Of a stretch of DNA of 64,000 bases, positions 12,005 through 22,804 are shown piece after piece. This DNA is from Malaya genurostris (lineage: Eukaryota > Arthropoda > Insecta > Diptera > Culicidae): positions 102,081,698 to 102,145,697 of the forward strand of contig NC_080572.1 of the NCBI RefSeq assembly GCF_030247185.1, written 5' to 3'. Position numbers and translations under genes: made by a program. The notes under the pieces were generated by a model. The model had not been told where the DNA came from. It saw only the letters and a list, made by a program, of their open reading frames with translations, and made no database searches. The stretch's first letter is position 1; every line of letters starts with the position of its first letter.

Positions 12005-13960
12005 TTATAGCCCAGATTTGCTGTGTCTTCCTGGTATAACCCTCATCAGCTGCCAAGTTACGGGAAGTTGCGTCGTTCAAAAAGAAATACCATAAGGGCG
12101 AAAACACGTTGCTCTGGTGTCAGCCCACTACTCAAAACGATCGTTGGAGGTGATGGAGCGCCTGAATATCGATGTGGTACCCAAGTCGGTCCAGGCGTCT
12201 CCATTCAACTCGGTTCATGGCTGTTCGCCGCCAGCCTCGATAGCTGCGAAGGGTCCGCAGGTCGTCCTCAATTCGATCGATCCATCTTGCCCGCTGCGAG
12301 CCTCTCCTTCGTATACCGGTCGGATCATTATCGAGGATCATTTTAACCGGGTTGTTCTCCGACATTCTAACAACATGCCCGGCCCACCGTAACCACCCGA
12401 CCTTGGCCGTTTGGATAAGGGTTGGTCCTCCCAGCAACTGGTGCAGTTCATGGTTCATTCGCCTTCTCCACGTACCGTCTTCCATCCGCACTCCGCCAAA
12501 GGTGGTTCGCAACACCTTCCGTTCAAAAACACCTAGTGCGCGTTGATCCTCCGCAAACATTGTCCAGGACTCGTGCCAGTAGAGAATAACCGGTCTAATC
12601 AGCTTTTAGTCCATCTTCTTAAAGTGACGTGCTATAATGTCAATATCATCAACGAAACCAAATAGCTGGACGGACTTTCTGAAAATCGTGCCACTCGTGT
12701 CTATCCTTGCTCTTCTTACCACATCCTCTAAAGCAATGTTGAATAGCAGATACGAAAGGCCATCACCTTGCGTAGCCCTCTGCGAGTTTCGAAGGGACTC
12801 GAGTTTATCCCCGATACTCGGACACCGTACATCACTCGATCCACTCGAGCCTTGACCAATCGTATCAGTTTGTCCGGGAATCCGTAGTCGTGCATGATTT
12901 TCCATAGCTGATCTCGATCGATTGTATCGTAAACTGATTTGAAATCGATGAATAAGTGATGTGTAGGCGCGACGTTTGGTTTCGACGTTTGGTAGCCACC
13001 GTCGAAAGTTTTGAGCGCATGCATACAGCAACCAAGTAGTGGTCCGAATCTATATTCGCACTGCGGTAGGTGCGAACATTGTTGATGTCCGAGAAAAATT
13101 TTCCGTCGATCAAAACGTGATCGATTTGGTTTTCGGTTTGTTGGTCAGGTTATCTCCAGATAGCTTTGTGGATATCCTAGCGGGGAAAGAAGGTGCTTCT
13201 GACTTCCATTCCTCGGGAGGCCGCAAAGTTAACATATCGTTGGTCGTTGTTATTCGATGCAGGCTGTTCGGCCCGATTACCGGTCGGTACATTGCCTCCC
13301 TTCCTACCTGGGCATTCATGTCACCGATGACAATTTTTACGTCTCTGCGTGGGCAGCCGTCATAGGCTTGTTCCAGCTGCACGTAGAACGCTTCTTTCTC
13401 GTCATCGGGTCTCCCTTCATGTGGGCAGTGCACGTTGATGATGCTGTAATTGAAAAAACGGCCTTTAATTCTCAACATTACACATCCTAACGTTTATCGG
13501 CTGCCACCCCATCACTCGCTGACGCATCTTGCCCAGTATTATAAAGCCTGTTCCCAGCTCGTTCGTTGTGCCACAGCTTTAGTAGAAGGTAGCCGCTCGA
13601 TGCGCTTTTCCACACCTTCTATTCCGTCCAACAAAGCTCCTGCGGCGCTACGACGTCGAAGTTGCGAGGATTTAGTTCGTCATATATTATCCTGTCGCAG
13701 CCTGCGAAACCTAGCGATTCGCAGTTCCATGTTTCAAGTTTCCAATCGTAGTCCTTATTTCGTCGCGTGGGTCTATGCCGATTGTTCCGGGTCGTATTCT
13801 CTCCTCTATTATTCGTAATAAATATTCAACGGGCGGCTTATTAGGCCTATGCCAACCCCCTGTCTCGCCGGAGGATCATCGTGCTTGCTCTGTTTAACGT
13901 CCCAACTAGCACCAGGACTGTTACTGGACAAGAGGCTAAGAACCACACTGGGGCCTGAAT
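12005..13960 (-). pseudogene. RTE-clade retrotransposon, internally deleted copy 1
   Basis: Minus strand. The APE-type endonuclease comes first: near 13740-13610 frames read CKSLGLSGCDRIIYDELNP, and at 13478-13250 IIN followed by VHCPHEGRPDDEKEAFY and VKIVIGDMNAQVGRE. The domain closes with SANIDSDHYLVAVCMRSKL (near 13040). The linker and polymerase fingers are deleted there, because the frame jumps to HLFIDFKSVYDTIDRDQLW (motif A), then IALEDVVRRARI and LFGFVDDIDII (catalytic box, V for A). The C-terminus (12560-12132) has ERKVLRTTFGG, GWLRWAGHVVRM and RRRGSQRARW, typical of the RTE tail. 13830-13960 looks like its 5' leader. Several frameshifts make it inactive. Confidence 0.85.
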
Positions 13961-14163
13961 TACGCATTGTCCAATCGTTTACCAACCAAAAACGTAAGAT
14001 CTACTCCAACAATTTTGTCGCGAAAACTGAGGAGGAATTGATAAATAAATCGAAGAAAAAACTCAAAAGCATGCCTCCACGCCTGTTTTCGTCCGATATG
14101 GCGAATGTTTCGGGTCACATCCGGAAAGCCACTCGTAAGGGTGTAGAATTTTTTTGCAAGTAA
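13961..14163 (+). other. Unrecognised open segment
   Basis: A forward frame continues from the RTE leader into about 65 codons rich in Lys, containing TEEELINKSKKKLKSMPPR and ending GHIRKATRKGVEFFCK before a stop. The wording looks more protein-like than neighbouring frames, but I recognise no family. It could be a fragment of an unknown transposon or of a host exon, or it could be chance. Confidence 0.15.
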
Positions 14164-14617
14164 GCTTAAATAATTACCTTCCATGGAAAATTTATCAAAA
14201 GCGATTATTCGTCTTAGCTTTTTAGTATCACCATCCGAAAAAGTTCATATATTTTAATGCAAACGTTATGTTCAGAATAAAAATTGAACGCTTGTGCAAA
14301 AATGTAACAATTACACAAACAAAAAAATGAGAGAACGCATCTCAAATGTTTTAATTTAATTTTACCCAAGTATTATCACACATTACCACATTACCAAAAC
14401 TTTATGTTCTTGGTGCAAAGTAATTCTTCAAACTGTAGATAATGATTCCGTAGATCAAAAGTAAAATATTGTTCATAGTTATTTCTCTCCAAGCGATAAC
14501 CATTCTCGAGATGTTTCGAAATGGAATTCAAATAACTGTTTTTTATTTTATTTAAAAGATATTTTTATTCAGGCTTATTCGCGTACAAGCTTTACGTGGC
14601 CGATTGAGCCGATTTTT
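14164..14617. other. Non-coding gap
   Basis: AT-rich DNA. A GAATTCAAATAACTGTT block at about 14526 recurs near 17239, on the far side of the ORF1 relic and the next element. This hints at a shared repeat flank. Nothing else was seen. Confidence 0.3.
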
Positions 14618-15538
14618 TAAATATTTTTTTTTGTATTGGATCCCGTTGTCACCCTTTTTGTGAGGGGAGAGGAGCTTCCATTTCCTTCCTGCGAGGATTG
14701 AGGAGCCCTTTTTTCGTGGCTCGTCTCGTCATGCATTGCCGCATCGGTGGTATTGTTGTTAATTTCTGTCTTATTTTGAGCTCGTTGCTGTAAATGCGCC
14801 TTGCTGTACATTGGTTGCAGTTTCTGGTTGGTCTGATGTTGAAACAGGAGTACTGCGCTCACTAGTTTCCGGTTTTGAACGGTTGAGCTTGCCTTTGGTT
14901 GAAGATGTCCTTTTCGCAGTTTCAGTGCAAGGTTTGCCGTAGTGTGCCGGTTGTTCACAAAACTAACATGTAATCAGCTGATTTTCATAGGTAATCAGCG
15001 TTTTACACGGATGTATCCTATCTTGACCACAAACGATGGAATAGCTTTTCATAGTTGCATACGTACCCCTCGCACGCCATTCCGGATATTGGGTAAAAAG
15101 TTCCGCCATACTTCTTTTTCGATGGAGAGAACTTCACCGTACTGCGACATGTTTTCCCGAACGTACTGATCGTTGGTCTGCGGGGGAAGGTCATGCACGC
15201 GTACTTCTATGACATTGTCCCTCCTGTACACGGGGATTTTATATTTAACATTGTCATGATCAACACTGTGCACCTCGTTGTTAACCGAAGCGAATGCAAT
15301 TGCATCTCTTTCACGTTCGAACATAATATACACAAAGTTTGAATTGAATCTTACTTACATTATTAGCGTCTAGATGCATTCGATCTTTAAGTAAGATTAC
15401 AATTTCATTTGCTGCTGGTCTAACTTTGCAGCGCTTGAAATCTACACAAATTGAATTTGACTTTGTAGGCCACGTTCCAGGCTTTGTTAAATCGTATTTG
15501 CCCATTTCGTACTTTCTAGTGTTCACTACATTGTACAC
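14618..15538 (-). pseudogene. LINE ORF1 (gag-like) with CCHC zinc knuckle, broken
   Basis: Minus strand. The start (15538) gives KYDLTKPGTWPTKSNSICVDF. After a frameshift come YIMFERERDAIAFAS, IPVYRRDNVIEVRVHDLPPQ and YGEVLSIEKEVWRNFLP, the RRM-like gag region found in ORF1 of insect I, LOA and jockey LINEs. Near 14990-14900 a shifted frame reads LITYENQ and then FCEQPAHYGKPC. With the Cys before an in-frame TAG this fits C-x2-C-x4-H-x4-C, a nucleic-acid-binding knuckle in which x2 contains the stop. A Gln/Ser-rich tail follows to 14618. No ORF2 follows. The 5' end abuts the TA-flanked element at 15536. Confidence 0.75.
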
Positions 15539-15665
15539 TCAACCCTCCATTTACGTAATAATCGGGATTTTGAAAATCGAATTATGATGTAAAAAAAGTT
15601 AAAGTTATTTGGAAATTTCTACGCAAAAAAAGTTTTCCTCATATAAGTATATTATTGAATATTTA

Positions 15666-16580
15666 CGAGGTCTGTTCAAAAAGTACCCGGAATTCTTATT
15701 TTTCTAAAAAAATATTTATTTATTCGTCTACATCTATATGGTCCCTTTCAAAGTAATCCCCCCTAGATATAATACACTTATGCCAGCGTTTTTTCCAGTC
15801 TTCGAAACACCCCTGATAGTCACTTTTTGTAATGCTCTGTAGCACTCTCAGCGATTCTGCCTTTATCTCTTCAATCGATGAAAAACGCTGTCATTTCATG
15901 GGTCTCTTCAACTTTGGGAACAGGAAAAAATCACACGGAGCGATATCTGGTGAATGAGGAGGTTGGGGCATGATTAAAGTCTTGTTTTTTTTATCAAAAT
16001 TCAGCAGTTTTGGAACGAATTTTGCTGCCACTCGTTTCATGCCCAAAACATTTGAAAAAATATGATAGCATGAGCCAACTGATATGCCAACTTCATCAGC
16101 AACTTCTCTAATAGTGATTCGGCGATCATCCATAATCATTTTTTCCACTTTTCCCACATTTTCATCGATTATTGACGTGCTGGGTCGACCGGAGCGTTCG
16201 TCGTCTTCAACGTCTTCGCGGCCATCTTGGAAACGCTTATACCACTCGTAAACACTTGTTTTTTTCATAGCAGACTCACCGTAGGCTCTCTGTAACATTT
16301 CGCACACTTGGTTACACTTTATTTCATTTTTCACGCAAAATTTAATACAAATTCTTTGACTCTTCAATTCTTCCATTGTTTAAACTAACAAAAATCGCCG
16401 AGCTCAAAAAAAACACGTCTACACCAGCCGCTACAAGACAGAATGTAAACAATGAATACAGCTGAAAATTTCACCATACATTAGGGACATATGCACCAAC
16501 ACAATCAAAAAAAATTTTACCACCGGACTCTCCAGACGCGCGCAATTAAAAAATTCCGGGAACTTTTTGAACAGACCTCG
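15666..16580 (-). mobile_element. Mariner element, internally deleted, intact ends
   Basis: The inverted ends start CGAGGTCTGTTCAAAAAGT at 15666 and mirror this at 16580, with one mismatch over about 28 bp. TA duplications lie at 15664-15665 and 16581-16582. At 915 bp it is shorter than the usual length of about 1.3 kb because the transposase core is missing. It is inserted in family N copy 1, so it is the younger of the two. With both ends present it could in principle be mobilised in trans. Confidence 0.9.
15720..16376 (-). pseudogene. Mariner transposase, catalytic core deleted
   Basis: The ATG at 16376 opens MEELKSQRICIKFCVK. The first helix-turn-helix includes VYEWYKRFQDGREDVEDDER, followed by GRPSTS and a second helix-turn-helix with ITIREVADEVGISVGSCYH. 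After KFVPKLLNFDKKN the frame jumps to MPQPPHSPDIAPCDFFLFPK, which holds the third catalytic Asp. The segment with the first two Asp residues is lost. A further slip after KLKRPMK shifts the C-terminus (FSSIEEIKAES, then SDYQGCFEDWKKRW) to another frame. DNA binding may survive; catalysis cannot. Confidence 0.85.
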
Positions 16581-16599
16581 TATAATATAACTGATAACT

Positions 16600-17060
16600 A
16601 TGGAACAAAAATTATTGGTATTTGCAGGAAAAAGATGTTCTAAATCGAATCAATTTTCAAGATGGCGACTTCCGCTTCATCGATACCATCAGAATATGGG
16701 TATTTTCGGAACGGGTTTGATGAGTACATGTTGGAAAACGATGTTTGAGGTGGTTCTGAATTTCAAAATGACGACTTCCGCTTTATTGATATTCCTTGCG
16801 AAAGTTCCGAAAATACCCATATTGTAAGGGTTTTCAAGGAATACCAATAAACCGGAAGTTGTCATCTTGGAATTCAGAACCACCTCAAATATCGTTTTCC
16901 AAAATCTACACATCAAACCCTTTCCGAAAATAACCATATTGTAAGGGTTTTCAAGAAAAATATCAATAAACCGGAAGTCGCCATCTTGGAATTCAGAACC
17001 ACCTCAAACCCGTTCCGAAAATACCCATGTTGTAGGAATTTCCATGGAATGTAAATGAGC
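16600..17060. repeat. Short 117-bp satellite block, both orientations
   Basis: Units with the AAGATGGCGACTTCCGG-type core and a GAAAATACCCATATTG motif run forward to about 16800 and then in reverse to 17040, forming a palindrome inside family N copy 1. This is the same unit as the large arrays at 22805-26265. Confidence 0.7.
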
Positions 17061-17207
17061 CGGAAATGATTTTACTTGTATGCAAAAACCTTATTTAACG
17101 AAGCAGGTTCGTAAAAAAAGTTTACGTTATTTGGGATTTTGTTCGTAAAAAGAGTTACGTTAAAAGAAATAACGTAAAAAAAGTTAACGTAAACGGAGGT
17201 TTGGGTG

Positions 17208-19607
17208 TATTGTCTTTGTTTCTGTCGAACACGACCTGCAATTCAAATAACTGTTGTATTGCAACGCGTAAACAAGTTAAACGTTATCTACACTATCTTA
17301 AAAGAAATACACTCAGATTAAAATAATGACATTGACATGACATAGTAGTATTAAATAGACAACGGTTGAATCGAAAATGTGATATAAAACCATGATCGAT
17401 GTGAAATTAAATTGAAATCCATTTATAGACTGTATATCTATAACAAAAGTAAATTGAAAACAAAATGAAGAACTGTAAAGTTACTTTCCATTCAATTGTC
17501 TGCTCCAAATATGTGCAAAAAAATGAATGTAAATTAACATAATATTTTATCTGTCTACAATTGTTATTATCACTATATGGATTTATTTTCTAAACAAGAA
17601 TTGATTGAACAAATGAATTGAATGTGTTCAAAACAGATAACGATGCCTAGCTAGCACGACCGACCAGAAAAAATAAAATATTAACCTTTCAACTCCGTTC
17701 AATCAATGCACAGTACTTCAGACTGAACTACTGAGCCGATTTAGCGAGTAGGATAACTCTGACTATGAGTAATAACATAATATTTAATCCGACAAGCCCA
17801 GTATTTAATGTATTCCACTCCAGTACCCGTAGAACATTACTCATTAAATTGTTCGCAAAATTATAATGATAACTTTACCTAATAAAACCCGTTTGCTGAT
17901 TCTCTGTTCTATTTACTCTTCAAAGACTCCTAGCTTCCGTTATTTAATTAGCTCGTTAATTATTTACTATCCTTTCGAATATCTCGCTCATAGCCTCACA
18001 AAACCGTATATATAGAACGAACATTTCTCTCTACTTTGTGCCAGAAACAAAGAATCCTGATCCTCGCATCCCTATTTAAAACCACTGCTGATGTCGTTAA
18101 CAATAACCATCCCACAAAAGATTTTCTACACCCGTGTGGGTCAATTATGCAGCATTGCACCGGTCCTGAGTGCAGCTAATTAAAATACCACCTTTTTCAT
18201 TTACACTGTTATGCACCGACTCACACGCATACAATAACGCGTAACTGCATGTAACTGCCGACGGAATTTATAATCTCTAACGAGCAGTAATCGTCGTGAG
18301 AGCACTTTTTTCCGCTCAATTGTCCGCAGTTCGTTAGTTTTATGCCCCGGTCATTAATTCTGTTTGCCACGATTTGCATTGTTGTACCCCATCCATCTGC
18401 GGTACCCCCGTTGGACTGTTAGAAAGTGTGACTGGGAGTTTCCTTTCTGCTTTTCCGCGATAGTAATCCTTTGTGGAAATCATGAACTCCATTTGAAAAT
18501 AAAGGTAGTTTGAAGCTTCCAACAAAATTAGTTTCATGTACTGTTTAAAAAATGAGTAGTTGAAATTTTTCTATATTTCTCCTATACGATTTTCAGCTGG
18601 AGCAACTGAATAGTTATCTCCTTTTTTCAGGAAGATATTCGAACAGCTGTTTCAATGTTCTGCACGGTAAAACGAACGTACAACTTCTTTGCCGGTCTCA
18701 ACTGCTCAATTTCCGTCCGAAATGTGTCTTTCCGTTGCTGGTTCCGTAAAAAAGTGCTGAAAAGAAGTTTCCCTTTTCTTGTCTTCAAGGAGCATAATTA
18801 GAGCTTAATTTATGACTTTTTCGTTGTGCGCTCATTTCTGTTACCGAATGACGAGATAACTGAGCCAAGTGAGAGCATGAATAAAAACAAAAGGCGAACT
18901 GATTGACGGACTGGTTCACAACCAACGGAGTTCTGATGCGGGGAAAGTTTTGAAACGAGTCCAAATTTGCTTTTCATGGCTAGTGGCTAACAAAAAGTAC
19001 GCTAATGGAATGTCAATTTGAATTAACCAACGCTATGGCTCATGAATTCGAGTTTTAAACTGGATTGAGCGGTAATTTTGCGTCACAATCGAGCGAATTG
19101 AGTAACCCTTATATGCATATCGTGGTATTTTGGCAACATAACGGGTGTTGTGGAGCACAAGCTTATTCCACAGATGTAAATCATATCCTTTCGCAGAAAT
19201 TTTAGAGTAAAGAAAACATATTTTATGTCTTTAAGGGTTAAAGTGTGTCGACTAGTAGAAGCTTTCGACTAATTCTCATTGGAAACTAATTCAGATAAAA
19301 CAACACTGACTCCAGCAGGGTCGCAAACTTAGTCATGCACATGTTATGATATAATTGCAACCGAGTTTTCGATTAATTCAATATGAGAATTTGTCACTAA
19401 AAAATTTCAAAGTTTTTAATCACCTACCGAGTAAAACTAGTTGTACTGGATTTGAAAAAAAAAATCAAATACAGTTCGTATCGCTGAGATCGCAATTCAC
19501 AGATCATTAACTTTTTTTGAGAGGAACAAAACAGAACGTAGTTGACGAATAAAAACAAGCTTTAAATAACATGCAAAACGAGAAAAAAAAATCGAACTGT
19601 ACAAGGG
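17208..19607. other. Apparently low-copy non-coding DNA
   Basis: No transposon end, tandem unit or coding motif was found. From about 17640 to 19200 base composition is more even and the text is less repetitive than its surroundings, as expected for host intergenic or intronic DNA. The frame at 18340-18537 (minus) is not convincing. No splice-bounded exon could be supported. Confidence 0.45.
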
Positions 19608-19930
19608 TCTTGAGTTCACTAGAAGATTGATAGTACCAATTATCTTTCTCCAGACAAGACCAGCCTAGAGATCGTGTGAAATCCGGTGGGAAAAAATGTA
19701 CTCAAGAACAGATATACTCAGTTTCTGCTTCCATGTCGTAAAAGACTATTGCAGAAGTTTTTTTTTCCTGCAGTTATCAGATTTTTTCAATGTTCTACAA
19801 ATCTGACTCGCTCTATTTCATTTAATTATCTCTTTATTCAACAAACAGTTTTATTTTCAAAAATATATTCTCAGAATTTTATGAAAAAATTAGTTCTTAT
19901 CTATTTCCAACTAGCGAAAATCCGATAATA
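19608..19930 (+). repeat. 5' part of a LINE-like dispersed repeat (family L)
   Basis: The text GATTGATAGTACC, CCAGCCTAGA, CTTCCATGTCGTAAAAG and TCTTTATTCAAC matches the reverse complement of 55000-55235 block by block. That segment is the 5' part of a complete LINE-like insertion at 53999-55237. Here the copy reads on the plus strand and is cut short on its 3' side. Confidence 0.6.
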
Positions 19931-20294
19931 TTACAATGCTAATAATAGAGACAACATGGATCGGTATATTCAAAAACTACATCCGAAACTCCGTTTAAGC
20001 ACACTTTTACGCAACTCTTTTGGGAATCAAATCCCAAATAACGTAAACATTTTTTCGAACCAATTCTCAATTAACGTAAACTTTCTTTACGAACCTACTT
20101 CGTACAATTAGGTTTTTGCATACAATGAACACGATTTTTCCATGGAATCTACTACAATATGGGTATTTTGGGACAGGTTTAAAGAGCAGATTCTGGAAAA
20201 TGATGTTTGAGGTTGTTTTGAATTCGATTTATTAATATTGCTTGAAAACCCTTACAATATTGGTATTTACAGAACGGACTTGATGTGTAGGTGC

Positions 20295-21160
20295 CGAAAA
20301 ACCATGCATAGTGGGGAAAAAACAATCAAAAACGCGACTTTGCTCAATAATATTTTCAAAGTTAGTATTTCTTATGCAAATTTTTCCGTAGAATCGATTT
20401 ATGATAGTTAGAAGATCCGCAAAATTCCACATCATGCCCGTTTTGCTCCAATTCCTTTTTTCTGACTTTACTTTAAAAACTAACCGTGAAATGGAATTCG
20501 ACCAATCGGAAGGTACTCCTGACATGTTCATAAGTTAGATAAATGGATTGTTTTCAATGAGATTGACCGCAAATAACTATATTCTTTTTTACCCCCAGTC
20601 ATCATCTTCCATGAATTTACAGAAAAAAAAGTTCTACTGATCGGTGTTTGGACCAATTTTGGTTAAACAGGAGTTCTATGTTTCGCATATAACCTCAAAA
20701 ACTAATTAACAGTTAGTCTCCATGATCGCATGCTTCGTGCTACATCGTTTTACCCCAATTTTCCCACAAATATAATTTTATGTTGAATTCAGATTTACAA
20801 TCCCGAAGCAGATCCAATAAGACCTACAAATATTAGTTCATATTACGTACAAAACATCTGTGATCCAATTAAACACAATAGGAATGACAGTACTAGAATG
20901 TTTAACCCGTTTTACCCCAATTTATATCAAAATCGTATTTCTGGTTAAACTTTCTTTCGCATACCGAAAGCAGGCTGATAGCGGTTGATGAATATCAATT
21001 GATATTACGAAGAAAGACCTGAAAATAAGATTACAAATGAATTCAATGGCCACATTTTTTTTTAATTTAGCCTTTTGATCTACAATTCGGAAGCGGATCC
21101 AATACGAACTATCAATATTGGTCCATATTACGTAAAAAACTTCAGCGGTCCAAATACATT
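20295..21160 (+). repeat. Left arm of the 9-kb palindrome
   Basis: Paired in reverse with 27400-27950. Matching blocks include AGTGGGGAAAAA and AAAACGCGAC near 20312 (reverse at about 27910-27945), GTTTTACCCCAATTTATATC near 20910 (reverse near 27455-27475), and CATACCGAAAGCAGGCTGAT near 20960 (reverse near 27410). Identity is moderate with indels, so the arms are old. AAACTTTCTTT and ATTACGTA-type repeats occur within the arm. Confidence 0.65.
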
Positions 21161-21335
21161 TTATGGTTTCTAACATTGAATTGAAGGTTTTCTAACAGTT
21201 TCGAAGTAAAATTTTCCTGAATTCTGGAAGGAATCTGGTCGAATCGATTATTGATAAAACAGATTGGTTATATTATACTAACATTTTGTTGAAAATACGT
21301 AGTGGCTTAGGGGCTGTCCATAAAAGACGTCACGC

Positions 21336-22499
21336 CGCAAGGGGGAGGGGGGTGTTTCACAAAACGTGACCTTTTGGGACAGGGGGAAGGGGGGAGGGTT
21401 GTTGGAATGCGACGTCCAATATTTTCAATGAGCGCATTTTTGAAATACCTAATTATATTACTGGTTTGCCCTATTTCCTGAAAAAATCTCCGCAATAAAC
21501 GTTTACATTCTATAGGAAAACGTGTATTTGTTGATGTAAAAGCTTCTTCTTGTGAATTCGAAAATGAATGATGCAGGAAATCATTTCTATTGTGATCAGC
21601 AAAAGTGCACGGAGGGGCGAGTAAATTAGCGAAATTAATCAATTTTGCCTTATATGAGTTAAAAAAAGATGCCTTCAAACGGTTTAACTTAAGTTATGCA
21701 CTGACAATTTTATTCAATGTATATGAGTTTGGGTGCAATAATCGCTTGGAATTATGGATTTTTTAACTTTCGGAAATCTTATGATAGGTAGTAAGCAGAT
21801 GTGGAATATAAACCACACAAAGAATGAAAGAATTTCAAAAAGTTTGTTTGGTCGGTCGCATCGAAATTTTTATGCTTCTTGATGTATTTAAAATTCATTC
21901 AGCAGTACCATGTTGGTGGAGTAATATCAATAAAACCAGCAAATAACATTAACATATATGTTGTGATTATCAATAATTATAATGATAAAAAATCATGTTC
22001 AATCATAAAGCATGTCATGCAGCTGATTAATTCACCCTGTTTAGTTTGAATATCATACACAGAAGTAACAGCCCGGGTAGAAGTGATTTGCAAACCAATT
22101 ATTAAAACCAAACATCTCAATGTTAGAAAATAACATTATTTAGTTTTAAATAAGAGTTAAAATATCAAAAATCATTGCAAAGTCTGTACGAGAAAATAGC
22201 AAGAAAATATAAAATTCTACCATTGTAACTTCAAAGCAAGAGCAAAACATTTATAGAAGACGAATTTTTCAGTATTTGATTTTCTAGGCTTGATAATAGT
22301 ATTCCATTTGAAAAAGGAACCACTGGATCAATTGTACTTAATGAAATTGGTATGCCACATCGATAACGATATAATAACAAACCTTGATACTAAATAGATT
22401 TTGTCTAATCTATCAAGAAGATTCCTTCGATTGAATATCAAGAAAATATGAAGTATTGCTATGACAGCACAGGAACACCAATACGAGATATGATGGTAA
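21336..22499. other. Left body of the TTA-flanked element
   Basis: The G-rich run at 21337-21400 is followed by AT-rich non-coding DNA. The frame on the minus strand at 21307-21678 runs through the inverted end and is a by-product. No protein motif was found. Confidence 0.4.
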
Positions 22500-22640
22500 T
22501 ACACTGAAATCTTTTTTATGCGAGTTTACGTACCGCATAAAGAAACCGCATAACTCTGAAAATTCGCTTAAAAAACCGCATAACTCTGAAACTTCGCATA
22601 AAAAAGTCGCATTAAAAAACCGCATAAAAAAGACCTTAGC
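22500..22640. repeat. Short tandem repeat of AACCGCATAA units
   Basis: AAACCGCATAACTCTGAAA and shorter AAAACCGCATAAAAAAG variants recur four to six times with a spacing of roughly 18-35 bp. It lies directly against the left end of family N copy 3. Confidence 0.6.
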
Positions 22641-22804
22641 AGTACAACGAAACCTCCATTCACGAACTAAACGGGGGTTTGTAAAAAGAGGTAGTTCGTA
22701 AAAAAAGTTTACGTTATTTGGGATTTGGTTCGTACAAAAAGTTTACGTTATTTGGAATTTACTTCGTAAAAAAAGTTTTGTGTGATTATTGTGGAAACCG
22801 CGCA

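Larger units (their letters stand above)
15536..17207. mobile_element. TA-flanked palindromic element (family N, copy 1)
   Basis: The left end (CACTCAACCCTCCATTTACG at 15536) and right end (reverse complement of CACCCAAACCTCCGTTTACG, ending 17207) are inverted. TA lies outside both (15534-15535 and 17208-17209). Both ends carry GTAAAAAAAGTTTACGTT-type subrepeats. The middle holds a few 117-bp satellite units, first forward and then reversed. No transposase belongs to this family here. A mariner (15666-16580) is inserted in the left part; without it the element is about 755 bp. Confidence 0.75.

Noticed and set aside
12117..12392. Plus-strand frames over the RTE C-terminus
   Set aside because: Shadows of the minus-strand RTE protein, whose conserved motifs are unmistakable.
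14618..14958. Ser/Gln-rich frame as an independent gene
   Set aside because: It is the shifted tail of the LINE ORF1 relic; the zinc knuckle lies in the overlapping frame.
21307..21678. Minus-strand frame of 123 codons
   Set aside because: It reads through the inverted end and G-rich run of the TTA-flanked element; no protein motif.
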